Positions 24,144-35,400 of a stretch of DNA of 64,000 nucleotides are shown here, piece after piece (positions within the stretch are counted from its first letter, which is position 1; the number at the start of each line of letters is the position of its first letter). Origin of the DNA: Ophthalmolycus amberensis (Eukaryota; Chordata; Actinopteri; Perciformes; Zoarcidae). Made by a program: the position numbers and the translations under genes. The notes below the pieces were generated by a model. It was given only the letters and a program-made list of their open reading frames with translations. It was not told the DNA's origin and ran no database searches. The stretch lies in assembly GCA_024529925.1 (NCBI GenBank), contig JAFEUB010001789.1, positions 26,001 to 90,000 of the forward strand, written 5' to 3'.

Positions 24144-26101
24144 TTAACTAAGTAAGGCAACTAAATGTTCAGGAGAGTCAGACTGACATCAAACTGGTCC
24201 TGTGGAGCTGTGGTTTGACTGGGAAGCTCCCAGCGTGTAGAATGTTAAACATGAAAGCAAAGGAAAATGTGTAAACGCCACACTCGAGGGGTGACCAGCC
24301 TGCCACTACGTAGCGGAGCTGGAGATGCAATAACTCGTTGAAACGTGGAGAACGGAGAGAGCACTTAAGTCAGTTAGTTTAAGGTGTTGCACTCGGTTTT
24401 TCACACAAATAAAGTGGCAGAAGTATTTGTATGGAGAAGTCGTTTAAAAAGAGAGCTTGAAAGATATGTTCACGCCTGTTTTTCAGAAAGTTACAGATAT
24501 TGTCGGCGACGGCCTCGTGGTTGTATGAAGGTAGCTTGACACCTCGAAGAACTTCTTAAAAAGAAGTATGTTAACTATTGACAGGACTTAAGTTTTTATA
24601 ATTGTGAAATATATCTAATAAAGCTAATACATCTTTATTTTCGCAAAGTGTTAAAAGTTTAAAGCGTTTCCAAAACCAAAATTGCAAGAGCAACTCTGTC
24701 AGGAATGCGATAAACAGAGTGCTTATCGTAAGCTACAAACGTTAGCATGTCTGGCTAACTAGCGTACTGCTGAACCTACAGAAGTAAGCTAGCCCAGCGG
24801 CACTTCCAAGGCCAAGAAGAATTTTATCAGCCAACTAGAATATTTTTGCAGGGTTGAATAAAATAAAAAAGCCCTTTTCACGATAACGCATCCACTGTGA
24901 AGGAGAGTTATAAATTGACAGGCGTAGCAGCAGTTTATCAGGGAGTTTGCGAACACTTTCGATGGTGTAAACGTGTCTCACACCTCTCTTTACAGCTGAG
25001 GCGGAGTTTGTACGGAGGTGTGAAAGTAGCTGGAGTTTGATTTCAAGCGTCCTTTTTCTAACGTACAACCGAGTGCAGTAAAAGCGTGGGCCGTCCTCCC
25101 CATTTTAACGAAGTCAGCGCCAAGACACACAAAAGACATAGTTCTAAAAAAAGAGAAACAAACATGCTGCTGTTCTTCTTCTTCGCTGGTGGTACATTAC
25201 CGCCACCGAGCGGCTTCTCACCCAACAATCAAGTGCTCGGATACAAACATTTTTATCTTTAGCCGCAGGTGTACGAACTCTTTTCTTTAAAGCACACGGA
25301 GGCCTTTACTGCAGCACTGCACAGACTGAGCGCGCTCAGAAACACGTCACCTTAATAAATAAAGGCTTACAGACAGGATGAAGCAGAGCGAGACCCAAAA
25401 TATACATGAATCCAGCTGTAAGAATATCAGACTTATTGTGAGATATATCCACTCTCACTGCATTGATGATTGTTGTCAAGAAATAACCACAAACGAGAAG
25501 TATTTTGTCTTCCTCTCGTTAAAAATAATGACCAATAACATCCTGAAATATGAATGACAACCGTCACTGGTGAGGTCTGGTGGAGTTGCATGTGCTTTGG
25601 TGCTTCTGCGCAGCTATGATCTACCGAGGATACATTTCTCCACTCATGCATTCATTCACAAACAATTCCGTCTCACACTGAGCCAACCGCCCGATAAATC
25701 AGAATAAAACTGCAAATATTTTCATTACAAGTCATGTTATCTTTTAATTTTAGTTCTTTAAAATATTTTCTTAAAACTCTCTGGACAAATAAATCTGCTG
25801 TGAGAAATGTTTAACTCGTTTCAAAAGCAGGAAAAAGCCATTTGAGACAAATGACTTTCTGAGATGAAAAGAATTTGCAGCTTTAACCATTAAAAACAAC
25901 AATATGGCTACATAAAGAATAAACAGCACCAGTTAATTTCGGTGTCGTAGCTGATTCCACTATTAAAATAACAAAAGAAATTGGCAGTAAGATGAAATAA
26001 AACATGGCAAATATAAATATGGAAAAACAAATGAAGCACGTGGGTACAGTAGGTGTGCAAATCTGAAACCAACCGAGACGAGTGGAAGGAGAAGGCTGCG
26101 G

Positions 26102-26480
26102 TTAAAGGGATACCTTGACATTTTGATTTGCTTTTGTTCAGCTACATCGGGTTGTTGTCACAATATGGTGTCGGCGTGTTTGTGTTGGCACTTTAGATGA
26201 AGAGGAGGATTGGTTTAAAGTGGGAAACTGCAACACGTTCTTTGGTGAATGCTGAAGGTTCGATTTTCTCATTTTCACTGAGAATGAGAATGTCGGCCGC
26301 TCTCTTAAAGCAACGGCTTTTTTGCTTTCTTGCCCGGATTTAGATGAGATCGATACGACTCTAATGCTTGCATGCTAAATATATGATTAGCCTAGCTTAG
26401 CACAAAGAATGCGAAGCGGGGGAACGGCTAGCCAGGCTCTGTCCAACAGTAACAAAATACACCGCTAACGCTCACTGATT
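26102..26480 (+). repeat. Dispersed repeat family E (TTAGCTTAGCA.AAAGA)
   Basis: Blocks TTAAAGGGATACCTTGACAT, GCTTTCTTGCCCGGATTTAG, CCTAGCTTAGCACAAAGAAT and GGCTAGCCAGGCTCTGTCCA form a fish repeat known to me. Partial copies are at 38277-38410 and, reversed, 55600-55745. Confidence 0.7.
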
Positions 26481-28195
26481 AAAATGTTTAAATCTTAATC
26501 TTAAAGGGGTTATGTGTCAGACTACTTCTTGACTGGTGCTCCCAGCAAACAAATATGGTGGTCTACAACCACAAGGACCACAACGTGTCATTTTTACATT
26601 TAGTCTTTTGTACAGATTAAACAAACGAGTTATAAAGTATTAAAGAGTAAGCTTTTAGAGATGTTGGTCACACTCTGCCAGGAAGCAAGTAAGTCTACTT
26701 CCCAAAAATCAATTCAAACTATTCACAGAACAAAAAATAAACACCCTGCCAAGTTGAAAGGTCAACTACCGCCACCTCTCCTTGATATCAGTTGATCGAA
26801 CCGAGCGCTCCGTAATATCAGGAGTAAAGCACAACCGTGAAGTATCCAGATTGCAGGTTGAAGGATAATTCTGGCGATATTATATATTTTTCTTATCGTC
26901 AACTAATTTAAAGACAAGACACAAACAAATATTTTTCTGGAATTTAAGAAAAAAATGTAAATTGTTGGAAAAACAACTGAGGTAGTCTGAATGTTCGGGC
27001 TACACGTTCGATCTCTACACACGATTCTTCTGCCGGTGCTGATTCGTTATCGGCTGAACGAGTGGTAGCGATGAAGGCGGGACGACGGCGCCAACGAGTG
27101 GCCACAGTGGTGTTAACCAGGAAAACAGCTGGGCTGGGTGTCGAAACGTTTACTTTATTTATTAGTGCCGTGTGAAACGTGTCGGCATTTTTAAAGCTCT
27201 TGATTTAAACCTACATTTTTACCAGTTTTAAGTACAGCTGCTAATATTAAGACTTTTAAAATTTGATGACTTTGGCTTCTTTTGATAAAAGTTGTTTCAT
27301 TTCTCAACGTAACAGAATCTCAGGCATCGTCTCCACACTAGTAGTTCAAAGACACCCAGCCCTGCTGAGGAGTGCAGGGAAACCTAACAGGTCCAACATC
27401 AAGGTATCTCTTTAACTGAATGTATTTGAAGCCAGCGATGAAACAGATCGCCGGCCATTTAAGGCACATATGTGTAAGTTTATATAATTTCTTCTAACGA
27501 GCAGGACTACAGAAAGGCTTCACTTAACGAGCTATAACGTGAAGACTGAGGAGCTCCAGATAACATATAGACACTTTATCAGAAAATAACTATCTCTCTA
27601 CAGAAGTAGAGTACAATTTAAAAATGAAACTATCAAACTACAGTACACTCTAGATGCTAATTTATGAAGTCTTGATGCATAGCATCACGCATAGATAGAA
27701 TGATTTATATTTTAAGTAATATGGATCTTTTTCAACATTCCACCGAAACATTGAATAGTAGAGTTAATAGTGTTATGGAGGGTTATGGCAGTGTTTAAGA
27801 GTCACAGTCTCACTCCTCTGTTTCTTTGTGTTTTACCTTAAAGAGACAGAAGTGAACAGAGAAAGAAAGAGAAACTGATTTGTGATTGTCATGAGTCTGT
27901 GTCGTCATTCCTCTGCAAAGTTCAATCAACGACGCGATCTAAAAAAAACGGAAAAAAACAACAAGGAGACAAAAATGGGAAAGAAAGAGAAGTTGTGAGT
28001 TCAATTGTTCTCAAATGTGAAGCAAGGAAAACGTCCCTGCTCCAGATGTTCAGGCGTTAACCTGAGCCGGATCAACCGCTGAAACATCCGGCATCCAACA
28101 CCAAGCCCCACGGTGGAAACAACTTCCCACATTCCAAAACCGACAAATCCCCAAATTTATCAGACAAAATGCTCAAATCAACAGAGGGAATAATG

Positions 28196-29018
28196 CTAAA
28201 AACAGTGCGTGTCGGTGTTTGAGGGCCCGGCTCTCTTCAGCTCTGCTGGACCAGGACCAGAGAGGTGGGGGGGATCTTTCTCCTCCTGCTCTGACTTCTG
28301 TAGTTTGTTGTTTCTCTCAGCTTCACGTCGCTCTATTTCAACCACCACCTCCTCCTTTACTTCCCCTCCTCCCTCTCCTGTCTCTGTCTCGGTCCTCGGG
28401 GTGTCGGCCATGGATACCGGTGGAAGAAACTTCCCAAACCTCGTCCCGTTCAGATCGTCCTCAAATTTCACCTGGAAGGGTGGCAGCCCGAGCAGGAAGG
28501 CCCTGATCCTGCTAGGGGAGCTCAGGTCCGCGGGTTCCTCCTGGTTCTCCATCTCAACATCCTGTTCTCCTCCTCCATCACTTCCTCCAGAGCTGGACCG
28601 GCCTCCCAGGCTGAAGCCCTCGGCTTGATCCGTGCAGCCAAGTCTGGGTCTCTTGGATGGCGGTTGATCCGTGATCCCGTTGATCGTTGCCAGACTCGGC
28701 TCCGGTCCCTCCGTGCTGGGTCTCTTAGCCGTTAAGCGTTTGCTGAGGTTGAGAGGCAGCGCCTGCTCGGGGGGAGGGGTGATGGGAGAGCAGGGGGGCT
28801 TGGTGCTCAGGTCCTGGGACAGAGCCTCCGACAGTCGGCGGGTGAAGGTCTGGAATTGAGACGAGCCCAGACGAGTCCTCATCAGCTGGCACACCTGAAC
28901 GCTGCAGTCCAGGTTCAAAGGAAGGACCCGGAGAGGGGGCAGAGGAGGCCGGTTCCTGGCATCCCGGCTGCCCCCTCTCTGGGCTGCCTCGTCCACGTTA
29001 CACCCCGAGCAGTGGTTG

Positions 29019-29050
<32 letters not shown>

Positions 29051-29452
29051 GTGGTGGTGGAGCGGGTGGGGCTGAGGCTGGAGCTGGTCCCCGCTGGGAT
29101 GAGGCGTATTCAGGCTTCCACTTTTGGGCTGGAGTGTGTAGATGGTCGGGTGGTGCTGGGTCGGGTCCTGAGGCGTCAGGGCCGGGCTCTCCGGGACTCT
29201 CTGGAGGCTGATGCGGTTCCTGAAGACATCCAGAGGACAGACGCCTTTGATGGGACTGAAGCCGCCCAGAGATCCTCCAACGAAGTGGCGAGGCAGAGTG
29301 GAGAGGAGCACACCTGGAGCAGGAGCCACGGCCTCCCCTCGGTCCGGCATCGGCTCCTTTGGTTTGGGCAGGAAGGGGAGGAAGGGGGCTGACATGGGGG
29401 AGAGGTCGGGGGTGAGGGGCATGTTGACAGGGAGGATAGCCGGATAGACGGG
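28196..29452 (-). CDS. arid6: arid6 exon 12 (terminal coding exon)
   Basis: Acceptor CCTCCCTGCAG|CCC, phase 0. It encodes 418 residues (517-934) and the stop. Proline- and serine-rich and probably disordered. Features: His/Gln tract with Q8 (653-660), PLNLS (749-753), KRPR-type NLS (782-786), Gly/Ser tract, PADLS (823-827), then a compact hydrophobic segment RIRAFLLGLPPFQVKFEDDL that looks like a conserved functional motif, and an acidic/basic coiled-coil-like end. Long plus-strand frames across this exon are antisense shadows of its GC-rich codons. Confidence 0.92.
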
Positions 29453-32400
29453 CTGCAGGGAGGGGAGGAGAGAAGAAGAACAAGGCGGTCATGGATAGGG
29501 TTTATTCATATTTATTAATCTGTTATCAGCTTTTGAAAGGCTTCAACATGCATCTCATAAGGATAATGATATACTGACACTAACAAATCGCAACAACACT
29601 ATTATCATAGTTATGTTGCAGCTCTGTATAGTTTAAATACATATTACGTTAAGGTCCTATCAAGCCTACAGGTGGTGATCATTTCACAGGACAGCAGTGT
29701 TGGAGGCGTTACCCTGTGCGTGCTGCTGGGGGCCGGTCCACCGTCCCCTCGGACTGGAAGCAGAGGACTCTGCTGCTGACACTCGGCTGCTGCTTTGGCT
29801 TTGGCCTGCTGCTGAGCCACCAGCTTGGCCTGAGCGATCAGCGTGGCCTTGTTGCGCGTGCCCGGCGGCCGGCCTCTGCCTCTCTTCACCACCACGGTGC
29901 CGCTCGGGTTCACGATCTACTCGGAGAGACGAAGATCAGCGCTCGTGTCTAGTGTCTTTAAGCCTTCGCTGGCTTTGTTCATGTCTTTAGGATGTTGTTG
30001 TTTTCTGTGTGTATTTTTCTCTTGTACTGTAGTTCTTGTATTCTGTACATGTTACTTATTGCTGTGTACATATAATGTGCAGCTCATTGAGTTTACCAGC
30101 AATAATGCATTTCCCTTGCCTTGCTTTCTTTATCTGGGCCGTATTCATAAAGGACTTTGGCTTTCCACAAAATAAAATACTCACTTGTTTTTACATGGAA
30201 ATCCAGCGATGGCCATGGAACCAGCTTTATTTAGTTAATTGTGCTAACCATCATCTCCACTGTGGATTGCTTTGACTTGTGGGTAAGCCGATTGGATCTT
30301 TATTAACTCACCACCATCAAAGTATACTTTTAAAAGTTATTAATACGTCATTATTCCAAAAGACTTAGACCAAAAACTTAATAAACGGCTAAAGATGGGG
30401 CTGACACACCCTACATTTAAAAAATGTCTCATAACTTTTAGTCTTAGGATGTTTTGTGAATACGACCCCTGACCCCTGTTTGGATGTTTGCAGGTTTTAT
30501 CAAGACAAACTTATTTAAAAAGGTACGTTCCGATATTGCTTCCAAACTTATCAAGAGTCATGACGTCACAGTGTTTCTTTAAGATGAAGAGCCCACGCTG
30601 GCAAAAACACATCTCTGACTGAAAAACGTGTGCGGTGCAAAATTGGCAGCAGAAGTAAACAGAACAGGAGGCAAATTGAGTTTGAAGGAGTAGCAACGTC
30701 ATTACATGATTAAAACAAACGATAATAAAATGAACTATTGTGTACATTTGGTCCGTCACTTACAGCATGAGAAGCAGCAGCAGGGGTTGTCATCTTCTTG
30801 TCCTTGGGTTTGGGTCCTGGTTTTCTGCCTCTCTGAAGTGGTTTCCTTCCTCTTATCCCTCTGGGTTTCAGAGGCATGGGGGATTCTGGGATTTTGAATT
30901 CTGCTGCTTCTCCTCCTGCTGCTGCTGCTCCGAGGTGCTCTTCATAAGGAAGCATCAGTCTGAGATACACACACACACACACAGTTACAGGATGCTGAGT
31001 GCACTGTACTTTTACATTTGGACCTTTTGTTTGAGCCTGAAGGATTTCGTAGGAGGGGTTCATGTTCATGTCTGACCTCTCGTAGTGTCTCCTGGTGCAG
31101 GTAGCAGCACTGGTGCTGCCGGCACATCCTCCCAGCTCGTTATAGACTATTTTCCAGAGACGGTCCAATGTCACCTGTGACACACACACACACACACACA
31201 CACACACGATCAGCTTTGAAATTCTGAAATCCTGCTGAAAATGAACACGTGTTTGCTGGGTTCACTTTGAATTGGAAAATTGAACTGCCATTCAGAAACA
31301 AGACACATTCAATGGGTAATCATCATGAAAATGGATGAGGAGCTGAATTAAGTGTGACCGCAGCTGGGACGTATTTTAGGATTAGTCTGTGTGGGTTGAA
31401 TGCAACGTGTTGGTTGGAAATTCATTTGAACTTAATTTTTTGGTTTTTGTTTGGCGTGCTAGTTGTTGGGTGTGTGTTGCAATAATTACATACATTAGAC
31501 AGTGTGTCATTAGGGGTGTAACACCATGTTGTAGAATGCAGTATTGTTCAGTACAAGGCTCAGCTCAGTACAGAGGGAGAAATGAATGATTGAACAGGCC
31601 TTTTGTTGTCAACAGAGCCGCACTGAGCTGAAACTATACCGCCCGTTTCTGTACCGTCTGCCTGTTTACATCGATTGTAAAGCTGGGTTTTCTGTGTGTT
31701 TATTTACTGTAAACTGCTTAGAAATGACTGATTGTCACTGAATGCACGAACCTATTTTCGAGGTGGCAATCTGAATTACAAAGGCCCGTTTACCACCCAA
31801 ACAACACGTTGTTGTAGGGCCTGCTCTCTCTATTTGTTTAGGGTGTAGAGTTGGATGTGTCTTTATGCTCAGCTAACTGGCTGCTGATGCTAAGTAAATA
31901 TTTAGCATTCAGACATAAGACTGGTTTCAATCTTCTCATGCAACTCTCCATGAAGAAACAAATAAGAATTTCACAAAATATCAAACTATTCCCCAAGATA
32001 AAGGTTAAATAAACTGAAATAACTTGAAGCGACTCACCCTTTTGTGGCCTCCGAGCCGCTTGACCACAGAGTACATGAGGAAGAGGTCAACTAAGGAGAG
32101 AGGAGGCGGACATGTTTAAACTCGGCAAGTGGAAACAGATGAGACATGCAAATATGAACCATGGCAGACAAAAGTCGTACCTCCTGAAGTAAAAGCACTC
32201 AATTTGACTAAACAAATGTGTTCTGGTAAAAACCTGTAAAGCACTTCAAATGAGCACAGTTTTATTCTCTCCTGCTTATAAAGATCCAGATGAAACAAAC
32301 CCTCCTGTTTGTGTATGATTAGGGTTTGACTGCAGCCTTAACATGATGAAACAGATCAGATGAAATGTTAACGATCCTCAGGGGAAGACCGAGAGCAGAA

Positions 32401-35400
32401 GCACCGCTTCAGATCAGGACTTCAGCTGCCACATATTTACATAATCAAACACACAAAAGCTTCAGGCGGCTCCACCAGTAACAACTTTTGTATTCAGTTG
32501 CTCTCAAATCAAAATGATAGTTAAGATTCCCAAAGTTCCCCTAGATATTAAATATAGTATTTTATCAGTATGAATATTTAATTGAAGTTGATATAAGTAT
32601 AAAGTAAATAAAGATATGATAGAAACATTACATTTGTATTTCTAATGAAAAGGTGTTCACATTTTGAGTTGTGGTATTATTTTAGCATGATGTATATTTG
32701 TATTGTTATATTTTGTCAATCAGCTAATGTAATAGTTGATGGTGAAGGCATAAAAAAGGCTGAACTTGAAATATGACTAAATACTAAAAAGCAGATCGAT
32801 AGATATTATAAATGTAGAAACTGTAAATAAAAAGCAGAAATTAAAAAATAAAAAAGGTCTGCCTCCATGTGGCTTAAAAAACTCAGTTATATCATTTTTA
32901 AGAAGATTTTCTGCTGCTGGTAAACTGCGAACAGCAGAGATATGATATGAAGCCTGAACACAAACAAGTGTGATCGTTAAACCAGTCGAGCAGGAGTGTT
33001 GAGCCGCAGCCGTCCACAGTGCTGTTTTAATCAGCTGTTGTTTCTAAGATGTGATCTTTTATCAGACTTTACTGTTGATATGACTTTATTAATCTGCTAT
33101 CTTGTGGGGTATTTTTTGTGTTTCTGATTTAGGTTGTCGGTCTGTAACTTTTGGCCTCTTGAAAAAGATTTGTAATCTCAACGGGGCAGCTCTGGTTAAA
33201 TGAAAACGGTGGAACAGAAATGTTTTCTGACAGATTTAGCCAGAAGCATGATGGGGATGAACTGAACCCGTCAACTTCTCCTTTAATTTCTCTAATGTCA
33301 AGAGCACCTTTCAAAGAGAGAAAGAACAAAATACAGAAGGAGAGGAAAGGATGGAAATATAAAGGAAGAACAGAAACCAAAGAAAAGACAAAAATAAAGA
33401 AATAAATTAGTAGAAAATATAAGTAAGACAGAAAGGACAGAGGAGAGGAAAGGAAAGAAATACACGAGAAACAGAAAGACTATCAGAAAGAAAATAACAA
33501 AAAACAGAAAGAGAAAAAAGAGCGTACCGATAAGAGAGAAAGAAAGAACAGATAGACAATAAGAAGAAATAGACGATGAGACTCACTCTTCTTGAAGCCG
33601 AGGTTGGGCACTTTGTGGATGGGCGAGCCGAGGCGTTCCATGTAGGCGAAGAGCTGATCCAGGAACAGCTGCTCCTCAGGGTCGGGGAGCCAGCTGCCCT
33701 CACAGCCGACCTCCACGCTGCCCATCACGTTCTCCTGAGAGTGTTACGATGACAAGGAGTGTTACAACACAGACACAAAGACTAAACCAGTTCACACAAT
33801 AACACACGGAATGAAACTAGAAATTGTCGGTCGTTTTGTTTCACGTTTTAGAAATCTGTAGTCGTGTTCCAGCGAGATGTCTCAGTGAAGATATGTACTG
33901 AACACTGCTCCTCTTTGTTGATACAGTAATTACCCGTTTCCTTTATCATCTTAGATACACGTCCACCTTTTATATCTAAATGAACAAGAACAACAATCTA
34001 CGATAGCGGCTGTACTTTGACACCGCAGTGCTTTGAGCTGCATGCTAACATCAGCATGCTAACAGCAGTGTCAACACAGTGTCATGATCACACCGACACT
34101 GCTGAACATGCTGCATTCAGCAGGTATCATGTTTACCAGGTTTAGTTTACATTTATAGCATGACAACATTTGCTAATCAGCACTAAACAAAGCTGTGGCT
34201 GACTTTATTGTGTATTATGCATTTCTTTGCTTCTTGTTGAAAGGTGCTTTCCTCACCTTTATTGGTATTTATGTTTTGTTGGAAGTTTTTAAACTCTTTA
34301 TAATAAGATTCTACAGAGAGGCTTAAAAAAAAAAACATGGCAGTTGGTGCATTTAACTTCGCCTTTATAAAAAACAGTTTCTTAAATATAATTAAAGAAA
34401 CTGTGATTGAAAAAAAAAAGTTAAGCCACAAAGACAAAAAATTACATATTAGGAACAAACCTTCATCCTCTCAATCCAGGACTCTGATTGGCTGGAGTTC
34501 GGGGAGTCTCTGTCGTCTTGGCCTCTCCTCTTGCGAGGTCGCCCTCGAAGACTGACAGACGGACATCCTGCAGAAAAAAACACAACAGAAACGGCTCGTA
34601 ATTCTAAGTACTTTCCAATTATTTCAGAGAGCTACAGATATATATAGTTCGGAGGGACCAACAGAGGCAACATCTAAAGCTTTTTGTTTTATATTCCTAA
34701 ATAAAGTTGTGTTAAAGCAAACCACAAACTAAATGACACACAGAAAACCTAGAAACAGTTTGATCCAGTATCAGAGTATTGCCGGCAAATAACCTTTTTT
34801 GTCGCCTGTTGAGAACCGTTTTCGGAAAAAGGTTTTAAAAAATATATCGTCAAGTATCTGCCTCAATGATCCAGTATGGGTCCTGCTCTGGTATCGCCCC
34901 TCAGTGGACTGGTTTCCCTTAAAACACTCACTGAACTGCCAGGAGAAGCTGGCGCTCTCCAGCGTCGGGTGGTTGAAGGTGTCCCTGCAGTACATCAGCC
35001 GCGTGTTGGGCAGCGCCTTGACGCCTCCCAGGGCCAGCAGCTGGAGGTCCTGCAGCACCGGCCCCCTCGCTCCGTCCTGGATGCGTCTCTGCAGCGAGCG
35101 GAAGCGGCAGTACTGCGGGTAGCTGAGCACTTTGATGCCCTGACGCTCCACCAGGTCGTCTGAGAGGAGAAGACGTGAGACGAATGAACCAAACGTACTT
35201 CAGTTGTTACGTTCAGCATGGTGTCCATCTTCAGCGCACTAATTCCATCAGTACAGCACTCACCACTCTGCGTTTCACTTTATGAGTCATTATTTTTCAT
35301 CTTTGTACTCGTCTGTTCTTTTAATAGCTGTTAAGCTACTGTCAATGAAACCTAAAACTTCCTGCAGAGATGTTTTACATTAAAAGCCGTCAGGACATAA

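Larger units (their letters stand above)
22755..28195 (-). other. arid6: Putative long 3' UTR of arid6
   Basis: Sequence from the arid6 stop codon down to a well-formed polyadenylation site near 22780 on the minus strand. No competing gene lies in it. It is AT-rich with many ATTTA-like and poly-A/T stretches, a G17 run at 24127-24143 and one dispersed repeat at 26102-26480. The extent is inferred; earlier poly(A) sites are possible. Confidence 0.45.

Noticed and set aside
28209..29447. Several plus-strand frames of 60-178 codons
   Set aside because: Antisense shadows of arid6 exon 12, which has splice support and domain features on the minus strand.
28998..29492. Alternative minus-strand frame of 164 codons with Pro/Ala repeats
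   Set aside because: Out of frame with the spliced arid6 reading; it is a shifted reading of the same GC-rich exon and its His/Gln repeat.
34771..34931. Extension of the arid6 exon 5 frame into the intron
   Set aside because: A consensus donor (TTCA|GTGAGT) and the phase match to exon 6 favour splicing; the extension has no family similarity.
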